Assembly: GCA_963695175.1 (NCBI GenBank)
Contig: CAVOGG010000004.1
Location: 496,001 to 560,000 of the forward strand
Length of the DNA stretch: 64,000 nucleotides
From: Fodinibacter sp963695175
GTDB lineage: Bacteria; Actinomycetota; Actinomycetes; Actinomycetales; Dermatophilaceae
Direction: 5' to 3'
Shown here: in pieces, positions 53,961 to 62,756 of the stretch
How the letters are laid out: each line of letters opens with the position of its first letter
How positions within the stretch are numbered: the first letter of the stretch is position 1
Made by a program: the position numbers and the translations under genes
The notes under the pieces: model-generated
The model's database searches: none
Told to the model about the DNA's origin: nothing
What the model saw: only the letters and a program-made list of their open reading frames with translations

Positions 53961-55225
53961 GCGACTCGACCCGGCGGGCGGTCCTCGCCACCGGGGCGGG
54001 CGCCGCCCTCGCCGGTGCGGCCGCCGGGTTGACGTATGCCGCCCGCCCGGCGTCCGCCTTCGCCACCGGTGGGGCAGAGGCGAACCCGGCCGACGACGGC
54101 ATCGTCCCCTTCCGCGGCGAGCGGCAGGCCGGCATCACCACCGCGGCCCAGGACCGGCTGCACCTGGTCGCCCTCGACGTCGTCACCGACGACGCGGACG
54201 AGCTGCGTGACCTGCTCACCCGGTGGACCGTGGCCGCCGAGCGGATGACGCTGGGTGCCGAGGCGGCGCCGGGTGGTGTCGTCGGCGGCGGCCCGTGGAA
54301 CGTGCCGCAGGACACCGGCGAGGCGCTCGACCTCGCGCCCGGCCACCTGACCGTGACGATCGGCTACGGCCCGACCCTCTTCGACGACCGGTTCGGCCTC
54401 GCCGACCGCAGGCCCGAGGCGCTGCGCGACCTGCCGGGCTTCCTCGGCGACGACCTCGACCCGGCGCGCTCGGGCGGCGACATCGTCATCCAGGCCTGTT
54501 CGGACGACCCCCAGGTGGCGGTGCACGCGGTGCGCAACCTGGTGCGGATGGGCTTCGGCGTCGTCGCCGTTCGCTGGAGCCAGCTCGGCTTCGGCCGCAC
54601 GTCGTCGACGTCGAAGGCGCAGGTGACACCGCGCAACATGTTCGGGTTCAAGGACGGCACCGCGAACATCACCGCCGAGGACACCGACGGCCTCGACCAG
54701 CACGTGTGGGTCGCGCCGACCGACGTGCCCGGTGCGGCGGCGTGGATGGCCGGCGGTTCCTACCTCGTGGCCCGGCGGATCAGGATGCACATCGAGATCT
54801 GGGACCGCACCCCGCTGATGGAGCAGGAACAGGTCATCGGGCGCGACAAGAAGGTGGGGGCGCCGCTGGGCCGCTCGGCGGAGTTCGACGAGCCCGACTT
54901 CGCGGCCCTCGGCACCGACAGCCTGCCGCGGATCCCGGCCACCGCGCACGTGCGGCTGGCGCACCACAGCAACCTCGACGGCGTCCGGATCCTGCGTCGC
55001 GGCTACACCTTCACCGACGGCAGCGACGGCCAGGGCCACCTGGACGCCGGGCTGTTCTTCCTCGCGTTCATGCGCGACGTCCACCGGCAGTTCGTGCCGA
55101 TGCAGCGCGCGCTCGCCAGGGCCGACGGCCTCAACGAGTACATCGAGCACACCGGGTCGGCCGTCTTCGCCTGCCCACCGGGCCTCGCCCCCGACGACGA
55201 CTGGGGCAGCCAGCTCTTCGCCTGA
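53957..55225 (+). CDS. efeB: Deferrochelatase/peroxidase EfeB (Dyp-type heme peroxidase)
   Basis: A 422-residue Dyp-type peroxidase with a twin-arginine signal (TRRAVLATGAGAALAGAAAG). The family GxxDG motif is FGFKDGTANI near residue 235, and the heme ligand His lies in RLAHHSNLDG. EfeB removes iron from heme or oxidises ferrous iron at the outer side. It is exported folded by Tat. Last gene of efeUOB, ATGA-coupled to efeO. Confidence 0.93.
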   Translation: MSDSTRRAVLATGAGAALAGAAAGLTYAARPASAFATGGAEANPADDGIVPFRGERQAGITTAAQDRLHLVALDVVTDDADELRDLLTRWTVAAERMTLGAEAAPGGVVGGGPWNVPQDTGEALDLAPGHLTVTIGYGPTLFDDRFGLADRRPEALRDLPGFLGDDLDPARSGGDIVIQACSDDPQVAVHAVRNLVRMGFGVVAVRWSQLGFGRTSSTSKAQVTPRNMFGFKDGTANITAEDTDGLDQHVWVAPTDVPGAAAWMAGGSYLVARRIRMHIEIWDRTPLMEQEQVIGRDKKVGAPLGRSAEFDEPDFAALGTDSLPRIPATAHVRLAHHSNLDGVRILRRGYTFTDGSDGQGHLDAGLFFLAFMRDVHRQFVPMQRALARADGLNEYIEHTGSAVFACPPGLAPDDDWGSQLFA

Positions 55226-55286
55226 GCGGTGTCGGTGCCGGCGTTTAGGTTGCGGTCCGCGCGGCGAGCCGCTGCGGGCGGTGACC

Positions 55287-55499
55287 ATGGTCGGTGAGGT
55301 CACCGGCGACGCTCCGGAGCCGAGTGAGGTGATCGTGGGCGGGTTCCGCCGGGCCGCGAGCCTGCGCGAGATCGAGCCGTTGGCGCTCGGACTGGTCAGT
55401 GACCACCTGCCGGTGGCGCGCATCCGGTTCGGCTCGTTCGAGCTGGATGCCGCCGATGCCGAGGCGATCCTCGCGCTGGTGACCGAACTGAGCGGCTGA
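55287..55499 (+). CDS. Small uncharacterised protein
   Basis: A 70-residue acidic protein (SEVIVGGFRRAASLREIEPLALGLVSDHLPVARIRFGSFELDAADAEAILALVTELSG) without recognised family. Codon use is like that of neighbouring genes. ATG 55287 or GTG 55281 could start it; ribosome site is weak, but a TAGGTT -10 box is at 55246. Follows efeB by about 60 bases and might belong to the same transcript. Confidence 0.5.
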   Translation: MVGEVTGDAPEPSEVIVGGFRRAASLREIEPLALGLVSDHLPVARIRFGSFELDAADAEAILALVTELSG

Positions 55500-55501
55500 G
55501 G

Positions 55502-55984
55502 TCAGCTGCCGAAGGTCTCCAGCAGCACCCGGCGCTCGGCGTCGGTGAGGTTGGTGGCGATCAGCGTGCTGTGCATGTGCAGCCGCTCGCCGACCCGGTC
55601 GAGGTCACCCTCCTCGGTGACGACGAACAGGGCGGAGGTGCCCGGGGTCAGCTGGGTGCGGATCGTCTCGAGCTGCTTCTTGCTGATGCCGGCGTCGGCG
55701 GTCAGCTTGCTCAGCGCGCCGATCGAGGCGCCCACCACCCCGCCGATGATCGGCACGAAGAACAACGCCCCGATCAGCACGCCCCACAGGGCTCCCCAAC
55801 CGCTGCTGTGCCAGCGCTCCTCGTGTCCCTCGTGCGTGATGGGCTTGCTCGCGCCCTCCGGCCACGAGACGACGGCGTGGTCGATGATCTTCACCATCCC
55901 CTCGTGCTGGCACTGCTTGAGGGTCTCGGCGGCCTGCTGCGCCCCGTTGGGGCCGTCGAACTTCCACACCGTGAACGCTGCCAT
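55502..55984 (-). CDS. DUF1269 family membrane protein
   Basis: A 160-residue protein: MAAFTVWKFDGPNGAQQAAETLKQ opening, a Gly-rich double helix hairpin in the middle (SSGWGALWGVLIGALFFVPIIGGVVGASIGALSKLTADAGI), then TPGTSALFVVTEEGDLDRVGERLHMHSTLIATNLTDAERRVL. This is the DUF1269 plan; such proteins are often stress-induced and of unknown role. ATG 55984 follows GAAGGAGCACG. Promoter at 56013-56040. Confidence 0.85.
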   Translation of the reverse strand: MAAFTVWKFDGPNGAQQAAETLKQCQHEGMVKIIDHAVVSWPEGASKPITHEGHEERWHSSGWGALWGVLIGALFFVPIIGGVVGASIGALSKLTADAGISKKQLETIRTQLTPGTSALFVVTEEGDLDRVGERLHMHSTLIATNLTDAERRVLLETFGS

Positions 55985-56012
55985 CACGTGCTCCTTCGAG
56001 GTCGGTGCCCTG

Positions 56013-56040
56013 ACCATATCGCTGCGTGAAACCGCGACAA
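56013..56040 (-). promoter_or_regulatory. SigA-type promoter of the DUF1269 gene
   Basis: On the minus strand TTGTCG (56035-56040) and TATGGT (56013-56018) are separated by 16 bases, close to the housekeeping consensus, and lie about 30 bases upstream of the start. Confidence 0.55.
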
Positions 56041-56079
56041 GGGGTGGCGTGCGACACCGGGTCGCGACAGGCTGGGGCC

Positions 56080-57510
56080 ATGACCGCGCCCACCACCATC
56101 GTCCTGTTCGGCGCGACGGGGGACCTCGCCAAGCGCAAGCTCATCCCCGGCCTGCTGCACCTGTTCCAGTCACGGCTCGTCGACGACATGCGCGTCGTGG
56201 GAACCTCTCTCGACGACCTGTCCGCCGACGGGTTCCGCGACCTGGCGCTGGTCGCCATCCGCGAGCACAGCACCCGGGTGATGGGGGATGCCGACTGGCA
56301 CGAGTTCGCCCAGCGCCTCGACTTCGTGCCGATGTCGGCCGGCCCGCTGGCCCTGGGCGAGGCCGTCGCCCGCGCCGAGGAGCTGCTCCCGGGCGCCGTG
56401 AACCAGCGACTCCACTACCTCTCGGTGCCGCCCAAGGCCGCGCTCTCCGCGGTCCGCACCATCCTGGAGGCCGGCCTCGTCGTGCGCAGCCGGGTGGTCA
56501 TGGAGAAGCCGTTCGGCACCGACTACGCGTCGGCCGTGGCGTTGAACGCCCAGCTGCATGAGGTCTTCGACGAGGACCAGATCTTCCGGATCGACCACTT
56601 CCTCGGCAAGGAGCCGGCCCAGAACATCCTGGCCTTCCGCTTCGCCAACGGCCTGTTCGAGCCGATCTGGCACCGCAACAACATCTCGCACGTGCAGATC
56701 GACGTGCCCGAGACGCTCGGGTTGACCCAGCGCGGTGACTTCTTCGAGTCCACCGGTGCCTACCGCGACATGGTCGTGACCCACCTGTTCCAGATCCTCG
56801 CGTTCACCGCGATGGAGCCCCCCACCTCGCTCGAGCCGGCCGCGATCAGCCGTGAGAAGACCAAGGTGTTCCGCTCGATGCAGCCGATCCAGCCCAGCGA
56901 CGTGGTGCGCGGGCAGTACACCGGTTACCACGACGAGCCCGGCGTCAAGCCCGACTCCGAGACCGAGACGTTCGTCGCACTGAAGTGCTTCGTCGACAAC
57001 TGGCGCTGGGCCGGCGTGCCGTTCTACCTGCGCACCGGCAAGCGGATGGCCGAGGGCGCCCGGATCATCTCCATCGCCTTCCGCGAGCCGCCGCAGTCGA
57101 TGTTCCCGGCCGGCTCGGGTGTGGGCGACAACGGCCCCGACCACCTCACCTTCGACCTTGCCGACAAGTCGCGGATGTCGTTGTCCTTCTACGGAAAACG
57201 TCCCGGTCCCGGGTTCCGGCTCGACAAGCTGTCGATGCAGTTCTCGATGCAGGAGACGTCGTGGGCGGGCGCCGTGCTCGAGGCCTACGAACGGCTCATC
57301 TACGACGCGGCGCGCGGCGACCACACGCTGTTCACGTCGGCATCCGGCATCGAGCGGTTGTGGGACATCTCCCAGCCGCTCATCGAGAACCCGCCCACCG
57401 TCCGCCCCTACGCGCAGGGCACCTGGGGGCCGAACCAGATCCACCAGCTCATCGCGCCGTACACCTGGCGGCTGCCGTTCGAGCGGCAGTGGCGCGAGCG
57501 CAAGTTCTGA
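56080..57510 (+). CDS. zwf: Glucose-6-phosphate 1-dehydrogenase
   Basis: A 476-residue enzyme for the first step of the oxidative pentose phosphate pathway. NADP-binding motif GATGDLAKRKLIPGLL at residues 11-26; substrate and catalytic His region IFRIDHFLGKEPAQN; later RTGKRMAEGARIISIAFRE. ATG 56080 (MTAPTTIVLFGATGDL) puts the Rossmann motif at the usual place. It is not next to opcA, tkt, tal or pgl, so it may be a second, stand-alone copy. Its stop is five bases from the stop of the convergent lipid kinase gene. Confidence 0.93.
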   Translation: MTAPTTIVLFGATGDLAKRKLIPGLLHLFQSRLVDDMRVVGTSLDDLSADGFRDLALVAIREHSTRVMGDADWHEFAQRLDFVPMSAGPLALGEAVARAEELLPGAVNQRLHYLSVPPKAALSAVRTILEAGLVVRSRVVMEKPFGTDYASAVALNAQLHEVFDEDQIFRIDHFLGKEPAQNILAFRFANGLFEPIWHRNNISHVQIDVPETLGLTQRGDFFESTGAYRDMVVTHLFQILAFTAMEPPTSLEPAAISREKTKVFRSMQPIQPSDVVRGQYTGYHDEPGVKPDSETETFVALKCFVDNWRWAGVPFYLRTGKRMAEGARIISIAFREPPQSMFPAGSGVGDNGPDHLTFDLADKSRMSLSFYGKRPGPGFRLDKLSMQFSMQETSWAGAVLEAYERLIYDAARGDHTLFTSASGIERLWDISQPLIENPPTVRPYAQGTWGPNQIHQLIAPYTWRLPFERQWRERKF

Positions 57511-57514
57511 GCGG

Positions 57515-58645
57515 TCAGGTGGGGGTCGGGCGGCCGGTCTCGGTGCGCACGATGAGGGCCCGGGGCTGCACCTCGACCTCGATGTGGTTCGCCTCGCCGA
57601 TGATGTCGCCGTCGAGCTCGATCTTCTGCTCGTGGTCGACCCGCACGCCGACGGACTGGCAGCGGTAGCGGTCGAGGTTCTGGGTGGTGCGCTCGCTCTT
57701 CGTGAGCACCCGGGCGGCGACCCCCGCCCACGCCGTGAGGCCCTTGGGGGCGATCACGACGACGTCGAGGGTGCCGTCGTCGGGCTCGGCGTCCGGCATC
57801 AGGTTGATGCCGCCGGTCAGCTTGCCGCAGTTGCCGATCAGCACGGTGCGCGCCCGGATGGTCGAGGGCGGCGCGCCGTCGACGGTCAGGTGCGCCTTGA
57901 ACCGCTCGACGAGCAGGTGCTTGAAACCGGCGGGCACGTACGCCGTCCAGCCGATCTTCGCCTTCAGCTTCTCGGAGGTGTCCTCCATGATCGCGGCGTC
58001 GAGCCCCAGGCCGGCCATCACGAGGAACGCGTGCCGCCGCGGCCCGCTCGAGGAGCCCTCGCCGACGTGCTCCTCGAGGTGTGCCTCGTCGGGGTTCAGC
58101 CGCATCCAGCCGACGTCGATGTGCCGGTTGCGGCCGGTGATCGCGACCATGACGGCACGTGCGAGGTCGTCGGTCGGCAGCTCGAGGTTGCGGGCGAGCA
58201 GGTTGCCGGTGCCGCCGGGGAGGAGGCCCATCGGCACGCCGGTGTCCACCATCTCCTGGGCCACGGCGCGCACCGTTCCGTCGCCGCCGAAGGCGCAGAC
58301 GACGTCGGCGTTCTCGGCGAGCGCCTGACGGGTCTGGCCGAACCCGACGTCGTGCTCCTCGGTCTCGATGAAGAGCGGCTCGTCCCAGCCCTCCTGCGTG
58401 CACACGCGGGTGATGACCGCGTGCACGTCGACCCCTGCACCCTCGAGCTTGGTGGGGTTGAGCACCACCGCGAGCCGCTTGCGCGGAGGTGCGGGCGTGT
58501 CGTCGACGGCGCGGAAGCTGTCGCGGGCCGGGCGGCTGGTCGCCTCGTCACGACCTCGACGGGACGAGACCAGCAGCCACAGCCCGGCAACGACGAGGAC
58601 GACGGCGATCGCGATGCCCACATAGGTCCACCCGGCGTCCGACAC
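57515..58645 (-). CDS. Diacylglycerol/lipid kinase family protein
   Basis: A 376-residue protein. N-terminal membrane helix (WTYVGIAIAVVLVVAGLWLLVSS) then the DAGK catalytic domain: LAVVLNPTKLEGAG, VVCAFGGDGTVRAVAQ, GLLPGGTGNLLARNLELP, and a C-terminal half with VLIGNCGKLTGGINLMPDA and VELDGDI-like QKIELDGDIIG. It should phosphorylate a lipid at the membrane with ATP. GTG start. The DinB gene is divergent. Confidence 0.88.
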   Translation of the reverse strand: MSDAGWTYVGIAIAVVLVVAGLWLLVSSRRGRDEATSRPARDSFRAVDDTPAPPRKRLAVVLNPTKLEGAGVDVHAVITRVCTQEGWDEPLFIETEEHDVGFGQTRQALAENADVVCAFGGDGTVRAVAQEMVDTGVPMGLLPGGTGNLLARNLELPTDDLARAVMVAITGRNRHIDVGWMRLNPDEAHLEEHVGEGSSSGPRRHAFLVMAGLGLDAAIMEDTSEKLKAKIGWTAYVPAGFKHLLVERFKAHLTVDGAPPSTIRARTVLIGNCGKLTGGINLMPDAEPDDGTLDVVVIAPKGLTAWAGVAARVLTKSERTTQNLDRYRCQSVGVRVDHEQKIELDGDIIGEANHIEVEVQPRALIVRTETGRPTPT

Positions 58646-58703
58646 AGTGTGGAAGGTACCGCACGGCGAGGCACTGACCAGCGGTGACGGTCACTTCGCT
58701 GCG

Positions 58704-58709
58704 TAGTCT
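58704..58709 (+). promoter_or_regulatory. -10 box (TAGTCT) of a leaderless promoter for the DinB gene
   Basis: TAGTCT ends six bases before the ATG at 58716. Confidence 0.5.
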
Positions 58710-58715
58710 TCCGGC

Positions 58716-59285
58716 ATGAGCATCCCGCCGCCTGAGGACCACGCCGGCCCGGGAGACCCCGCGATCACGCCGGACGACAAGGACTGGACGTGGACCCTGC
58801 GGGAGCGCTGCCCCGACTGCGGGTTCACCGCCGCGGACGTCGCCGCCCCCCAGATCGCCGGGCTGGTCAGGGCGTTCACCGACCCCTGGCCCACCGTGCT
58901 CGCCCGGCCGGATGCCGCGGTGCGTCCGGCGCCGTCCACCTGGTCGCCACTGGAGTACGCCTGCCACGTCCGCGACGTGTGCCGCCTGTTCGAGGAGCGG
59001 CTGCGGCTGATGCTCACCCACGAGGCCCCGACCTTCGACAACTGGGACCAGGACGCCACCGCCGTCGCCGACCGCTACGGCGAGCAGGACCCGGCCACCG
59101 TCGCCGGGGAGCTCACGGCATCCGCCACCGCCTTCGCGCAGGCGTACGCACAGGTGCCGGGCGACGGGTGGGGGCGCACCGGCATCCGCTCGAACGGCTC
59201 GCAGTTCACGGTGCTGACGCTCGGGCAGTACGGCCTGCACGACCTGCGCCACCACCTGTGGGACGTCGGGGTCGACTCCCCGTGA
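58716..59285 (+). CDS. DinB-family protein
   Basis: A 189-residue four-helix DinB/MDMPI-type protein. Metal-ligand candidates are the His in EYACHVRDVCRLFEERL and the HxxxH of GLHDLRHHLWDV. An unusual CPDCGF pair follows WTWTLRERCPDCGFTAADV at the N-terminus. Family members are thiol-dependent transferases or isomerases, often mycothiol-linked. Stop overlaps the antiporter start (GTGA). Leaderless start likely. Confidence 0.85.
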   Translation: MSIPPPEDHAGPGDPAITPDDKDWTWTLRERCPDCGFTAADVAAPQIAGLVRAFTDPWPTVLARPDAAVRPAPSTWSPLEYACHVRDVCRLFEERLRLMLTHEAPTFDNWDQDATAVADRYGEQDPATVAGELTASATAFAQAYAQVPGDGWGRTGIRSNGSQFTVLTLGQYGLHDLRHHLWDVGVDSP

Positions 59286-60616
59286 AGTCCGAGCTGGTGT
59301 ACCTCCTGCTCGGGGGGTCGCTGCTCCTGGCCGCCGTCCTGCCCCAGCTGCTGCACCGGTGGGCGCTCTCGGCACCCATCGTGCTCGTGGCCACCGGCAT
59401 GGCGATCGGGCTGCTGCCGCCGCTGGCGGACGTCGAGCTCGACCCGGTCGCGGTACGGCCGGTCGTCGAGCACGTCACCGAGATCACCGTGCTCGTCGCG
59501 CTGATGGGCGTCGGGTTGGCCCTGGACCGTCCGCTGCGGTGGCGCAGCCGCGAGTCGTGGCGCGCCTGGTCGCCGGCCTGGCGGCTGCTCGGCATCGCGA
59601 TGCCGCTGACCATCGGTGGCGTCGCGCTGCTCGCGTGGGGCCCGCTCGGGGTCGCCGCCCCGGCCGCCCTGCTGCTCGGGGCGGCGCTGGCGCCGACCGA
59701 CCCGGTGCTGGCGTCGGACGTGCAGGTCGAGGGGCCGACCCTCGAGGGCGACGTGGAGGAGATCGACGAGGACGACGAGGTGCGCTTCGCGCTGACCAGC
59801 GAGGCCGGCCTCAACGACGGGCTGGCCTTCCCGTTCGTCTACGCGGCGATCTTCCTCGCCACGCTCGGGCCGGTGTCGCAGTGGGGTGCAGGCTGGGTGG
59901 CCTGGGAGCTGGTCGGCAAGGTCGTCGTCGGGGTGCTGGTCGGCACGGCCGTGGGGTGGGGGATGGCGCGGCTCGCGTTCCGGGCCCCGGCCCGTTCGCT
60001 GCGGCTCGCGGAGGTCGGTGAGCCGTTGCTCGCCCTGGCGGCGCTGCTCCTCGCCTATGGCGCGGCGGAGACCGTCGGGGGCTACGGCTTCCTCGCGGTC
60101 TTCGCGTGCGCCCTCACCGTGCGGTCGGTGGAGCGCGACCACGACTACCACCGCCACATGCACGACGTCGTCGCCCGGCTCGAGACGCTGCTGACCCTCG
60201 TGGTGCTGCTCGGCCTGGGGTTCGCCCTCACCAACGGGCTGCTGACCCACCTCGACTGGCGCGGCGTCGTCGTGGGCCTGGCCCTGGTGCTCGTCATCCG
60301 GCCCGTGGCGGGGTGGGTGTCCTTCCTCGGCCACCGGACGCAGGTGGGGGCCCAGGGCCTGGACCACCGGGAGCGGCTGGTCGTCGCCTTCTTCGGGGTG
60401 CGCGGGGTGGGCTCCATCTACTACGTCGCCTTCGCCGCCGGGGCGGCGTCGTTCCCCGAGGAGCGCTGGCTGTGGTCGACGGTCGGGTTCACGGTGGCGC
60501 TCTCGGTGGGGCTGCACGGCATCCTCGCGACACCGGTGATGCGCCGGCTCGACGGGTTGCGCGAGGCCGCCGGCCGGAACGACGGTGCACGCCGCGGGGA
60601 CCCTGCTCCACACTGA
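59282..60616 (+). CDS. Cation/proton antiporter (CPA1/NhaP family)
   Basis: A 444-residue antiporter with about 12 helices. The ion-binding region shows LGAALAPTDPVLASDV and LTSEAGLNDGLAFPF (paired Thr-Asp-Pro and Asn-Asp motifs), with an acidic insert (GDVEEIDEDDEVRF) between. FFGVRGVGSIYYVAFA is the late CPA1 motif. It exchanges Na+ or K+ for H+. GTG 59282 overlaps the DinB stop (GTGA), an unusual pairing. Confidence 0.9.
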   Translation: MKSELVYLLLGGSLLLAAVLPQLLHRWALSAPIVLVATGMAIGLLPPLADVELDPVAVRPVVEHVTEITVLVALMGVGLALDRPLRWRSRESWRAWSPAWRLLGIAMPLTIGGVALLAWGPLGVAAPAALLLGAALAPTDPVLASDVQVEGPTLEGDVEEIDEDDEVRFALTSEAGLNDGLAFPFVYAAIFLATLGPVSQWGAGWVAWELVGKVVVGVLVGTAVGWGMARLAFRAPARSLRLAEVGEPLLALAALLLAYGAAETVGGYGFLAVFACALTVRSVERDHDYHRHMHDVVARLETLLTLVVLLGLGFALTNGLLTHLDWRGVVVGLALVLVIRPVAGWVSFLGHRTQVGAQGLDHRERLVVAFFGVRGVGSIYYVAFAAGAASFPEERWLWSTVGFTVALSVGLHGILATPVMRRLDGLREAAGRNDGARRGDPAPH

Positions 60617-60621
60617 GTCGT

Positions 60622-61260
60622 ATGCCGTCCCCCTCCACGCTGTTCGCCTTCGCCCTCGCGTCGGCGGTCATCATCGCGATCCCCGGGCCGAGCGTGCTGT
60701 TCACGATCGGCAGGGCGCTGTCGTCCGGGCGCCGTGAGGCCCTGCTCACCGTGGTCGGCAACGCGCTCGGCATCCTGACCCAGATCTGCGCGCTGGCGGT
60801 CGGGCTGGGGCCGCTCATCGCGGCGAGCGCCACCGCGTACACGGCGCTCAAGCTCGTCGGTGCCGGGTACCTGGTGTGGCTCGGCGTGCAGGCGATCCGA
60901 CACCGGCGGGCGCTGGCCGAGGCGTTCGAGTCCGGAGTGCCGGTGTCCACGCCGAGCCTGCACGCGGTGCGGGCCGGCTACGTCGTCGGCGTGACCAACC
61001 CCAAGACGATCGTGTTCTTCGCGGCACTCCTGCCGCAGTTCGTGGTGCAGACCTCGCCGGTGTTCCCACAGCTGGTGGCGCTGGGGTCGGTGTTCGCGGT
61101 GCTCGCCCTGGTCATGGACGGCACGGTGGCCCTGGTGGCCAGCCGGGCTCGCGACTGGTTCGCCTCGTCGCCGCGCCGGATGGAGCGGGTCGGCGGCACC
61201 GGTGGGCTGATGATGGTCGGCCTCGGCACCGGCCTCCTGCTCACCGGTCGCACCGACTGA
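60622..61260 (+). CDS. LysE/RhtB-family amino acid exporter
   Basis: A 212-residue exporter with six helices: LFAFALASAVIIAIPGPSVLFTIGRALSSGRREALLTVVGNALG is the LysE opening with the conserved Pro-Gly-Pro, and GYLVWLGVQAIR ends helix 3. Exports amino acids or homoserine-lactone-like compounds. ATG 60622 has no ribosome site; CACACT seven bases upstream hints at a leaderless transcript. Five bases separate it from the antiporter gene. Confidence 0.87.
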   Translation: MPSPSTLFAFALASAVIIAIPGPSVLFTIGRALSSGRREALLTVVGNALGILTQICALAVGLGPLIAASATAYTALKLVGAGYLVWLGVQAIRHRRALAEAFESGVPVSTPSLHAVRAGYVVGVTNPKTIVFFAALLPQFVVQTSPVFPQLVALGSVFAVLALVMDGTVALVASRARDWFASSPRRMERVGGTGGLMMVGLGTGLLLTGRTD

Positions 61261-61278
61261 CCGTCGGGGCTTCCGCGA

Positions 61279-61361
61279 AGTCAGGAGCACTTCGCGCAGT
61301 CAGGGCCGTACTCGATCCTGACTCGGCGAGATCCTCCTGAGCTGGCGGACTGCTCCTGACT
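61279..61361. repeat. Nested inverted repeats upstream of serS
   Basis: Outer arms AGTCAGGAGCA (61279-61289) and TGCTCCTGACT (61351-61361) are perfect 11-base reverse complements. Inner arms AGTCAGG (61298-61304) and CCTGACT (61317-61323) are perfect 7-base complements. The structure lies between LysE and serS, so it could terminate the former or lead the latter. It is built from four copies of the same AGTCAGG word. Confidence 0.6.
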
Positions 61362-61402
61362 CCGCGGGCCCAGCCCCGGCGAGGGGACTCGACGGGCGCC
61401 GA

Positions 61403-61408
61403 TAAACT
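61403..61408 (+). promoter_or_regulatory. -10 box (TAAACT) of a leaderless promoter for serS
   Basis: TAAACT ends six bases before the GTG at 61415; no ribosome site between. If transcription starts here, the nested repeats upstream would not be part of the serS mRNA. Confidence 0.55.
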
Positions 61409-61414
61409 CCCCGG

Positions 61415-62684
61415 GTGATCGACATCAAGCTGCTCCGCGAGGACCCCGACCTCGTCCGCGCCAGCCAGCGGGCGCGGGGTGAGGACGAGGGCGTCGTCGA
61501 CGCCATCCGCGCCGCCGACGAGCGCCGCCGCAGCTCGCTGACGGCGTACGAACGGCTGCGGGCCGAGCAGAAGTCGATGGGCAAGGACGTCGCCAAGGCG
61601 CAGGGCGACGAGAAGCAGGCGTTGCTGGCGCGCACCAAGGCGATCTCGGCCGAGGTCAAGACCCTCCAGTCGACCGCCGACGAGGCGCAGGTGCGAGCTC
61701 GACCGCCTGGTGCGCACCATCGGCAACGTCGTCGAGCCCGAGGTGCCGGTGGGCGGCGAGGACGACTACGTCGTCGTCGAGACGATCGGCACGGCCCGCG
61801 ACTTCGCCGCCGAGGGCATCGAGCCCCGCGACCACCTCTCGCTGGCCGAGGGGCTCGACGCGATCGACATGGAGCGCGGCGCCAAGGTGGCCGGGGCACG
61901 CTTCTACTTCCTCAAGGGCGCCGGCGCCCGCCTCGAGATGGGCCTGCTCGCCCTCGCGATGAACAAGGCGATCGCGGCCGGCTTCATCCCGATGATCACC
62001 CCCACGCTGGTCAAGAGCGACGTGATGGCCGGTGCGGGCTTCCTCGACCACCACGCCGACGAGGTCTACCGGCTCGAGGCCGACGACCTCTACCTCACCG
62101 GCACCTCGGAGGTCGCCCTGGCGGGCTACCACTCCGACGAGGTCATCGACCTGTCGAAGGGCCCGATCCGCTACGCCGGGCAGTCGACCTGCTACCGCCG
62201 CGAGGCCGGCTCCTACGGCAAGGACACCCGCGGCATCATCCGGGTGCACCAGTTCAACAAGATCGAGATGTTCGTCTACTGCCGCCCCGACGACGCCGCG
62301 GCTGAGCACGAGCGCCTGCTCGACTTCGAGAAGGAGATGCTCGACGCGGTCGAGCTGCCCTACCGCATCATCGACACCGCGGCCGGCGACCTCGGCGGCC
62401 CGGCCGCGCGCAAGTACGACTGCGAGGCGTGGGTGCCCACCCAGGGTCGCTACCGCGAGCTCACCTCGACCTCCAACTGCACGACCTTCCAGGCCCGCCG
62501 GCTGAACACCCGGTTCAAGGGCGAGCACGGCAACGAGGTCGCCGCCACCCTCAACGGCACCCTGGCCACCACCCGCTGGATCGTGGCCATCCTCGAGAAC
62601 CACCAGCAGGCCGACGGCTCCGTCGTCGTGCCGGAGGCGCTGCGCCCGTACGTCGGTCTCGACGTGCTCACCCCCGTGCGCTGA
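61415..62684 (+). CDS. serS: Seryl-tRNA synthetase, frameshifted
   Basis: Class II synthetase that charges tRNA-Ser. N-terminal coiled-coil tRNA arm from GTG 61415 (MIDIKLLREDPDLVRASQ, LRAEQKSMGKDVAKAQG) in frame 1 to about 61692; then the frame changes and ELDRLVRTIGNVVEPEVP continues in frame 2 with motif 2 (YRREAGSYGKDTRGIIRVHQFNKIEMF) and motif 3 (NGTLATTRWIVAILENHQ). One surplus base within GTGCGAGCTC at about 61690-61699 explains it: without it, 423 codons give the family's normal length. Being essential, it is probably intact in the cell. A terminator-like hairpin follows at 62701. Confidence 0.9.
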
Positions 62685-62700
62685 CCCAGCTCCTCGCACC

Positions 62701-62735
62701 CCGGGGTCGCCCACCGGCCCGTCCGGTGACCCCGG
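62701..62735. terminator. Hairpin terminator downstream of serS
   Basis: CCGGGGT (62701-62707) pairs with ACCCCGG (62729-62735), and inside them CACCGG (62712-62717) with CCGGTG (62723-62728); a small bulge separates the two stems. Located 17 bases after the serS stop and before the opposite-strand PPOX remnant. Confidence 0.7.
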
Positions 62736-62756
62736 CTTGACGCGCCAGTGAGTCCC

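Noticed and set aside
61261..61414. T-box riboswitch upstream of serS
   Set aside because: The nested stems do not show a T-box sequence or specifier loop, and a -10 box lies right before the serS start.
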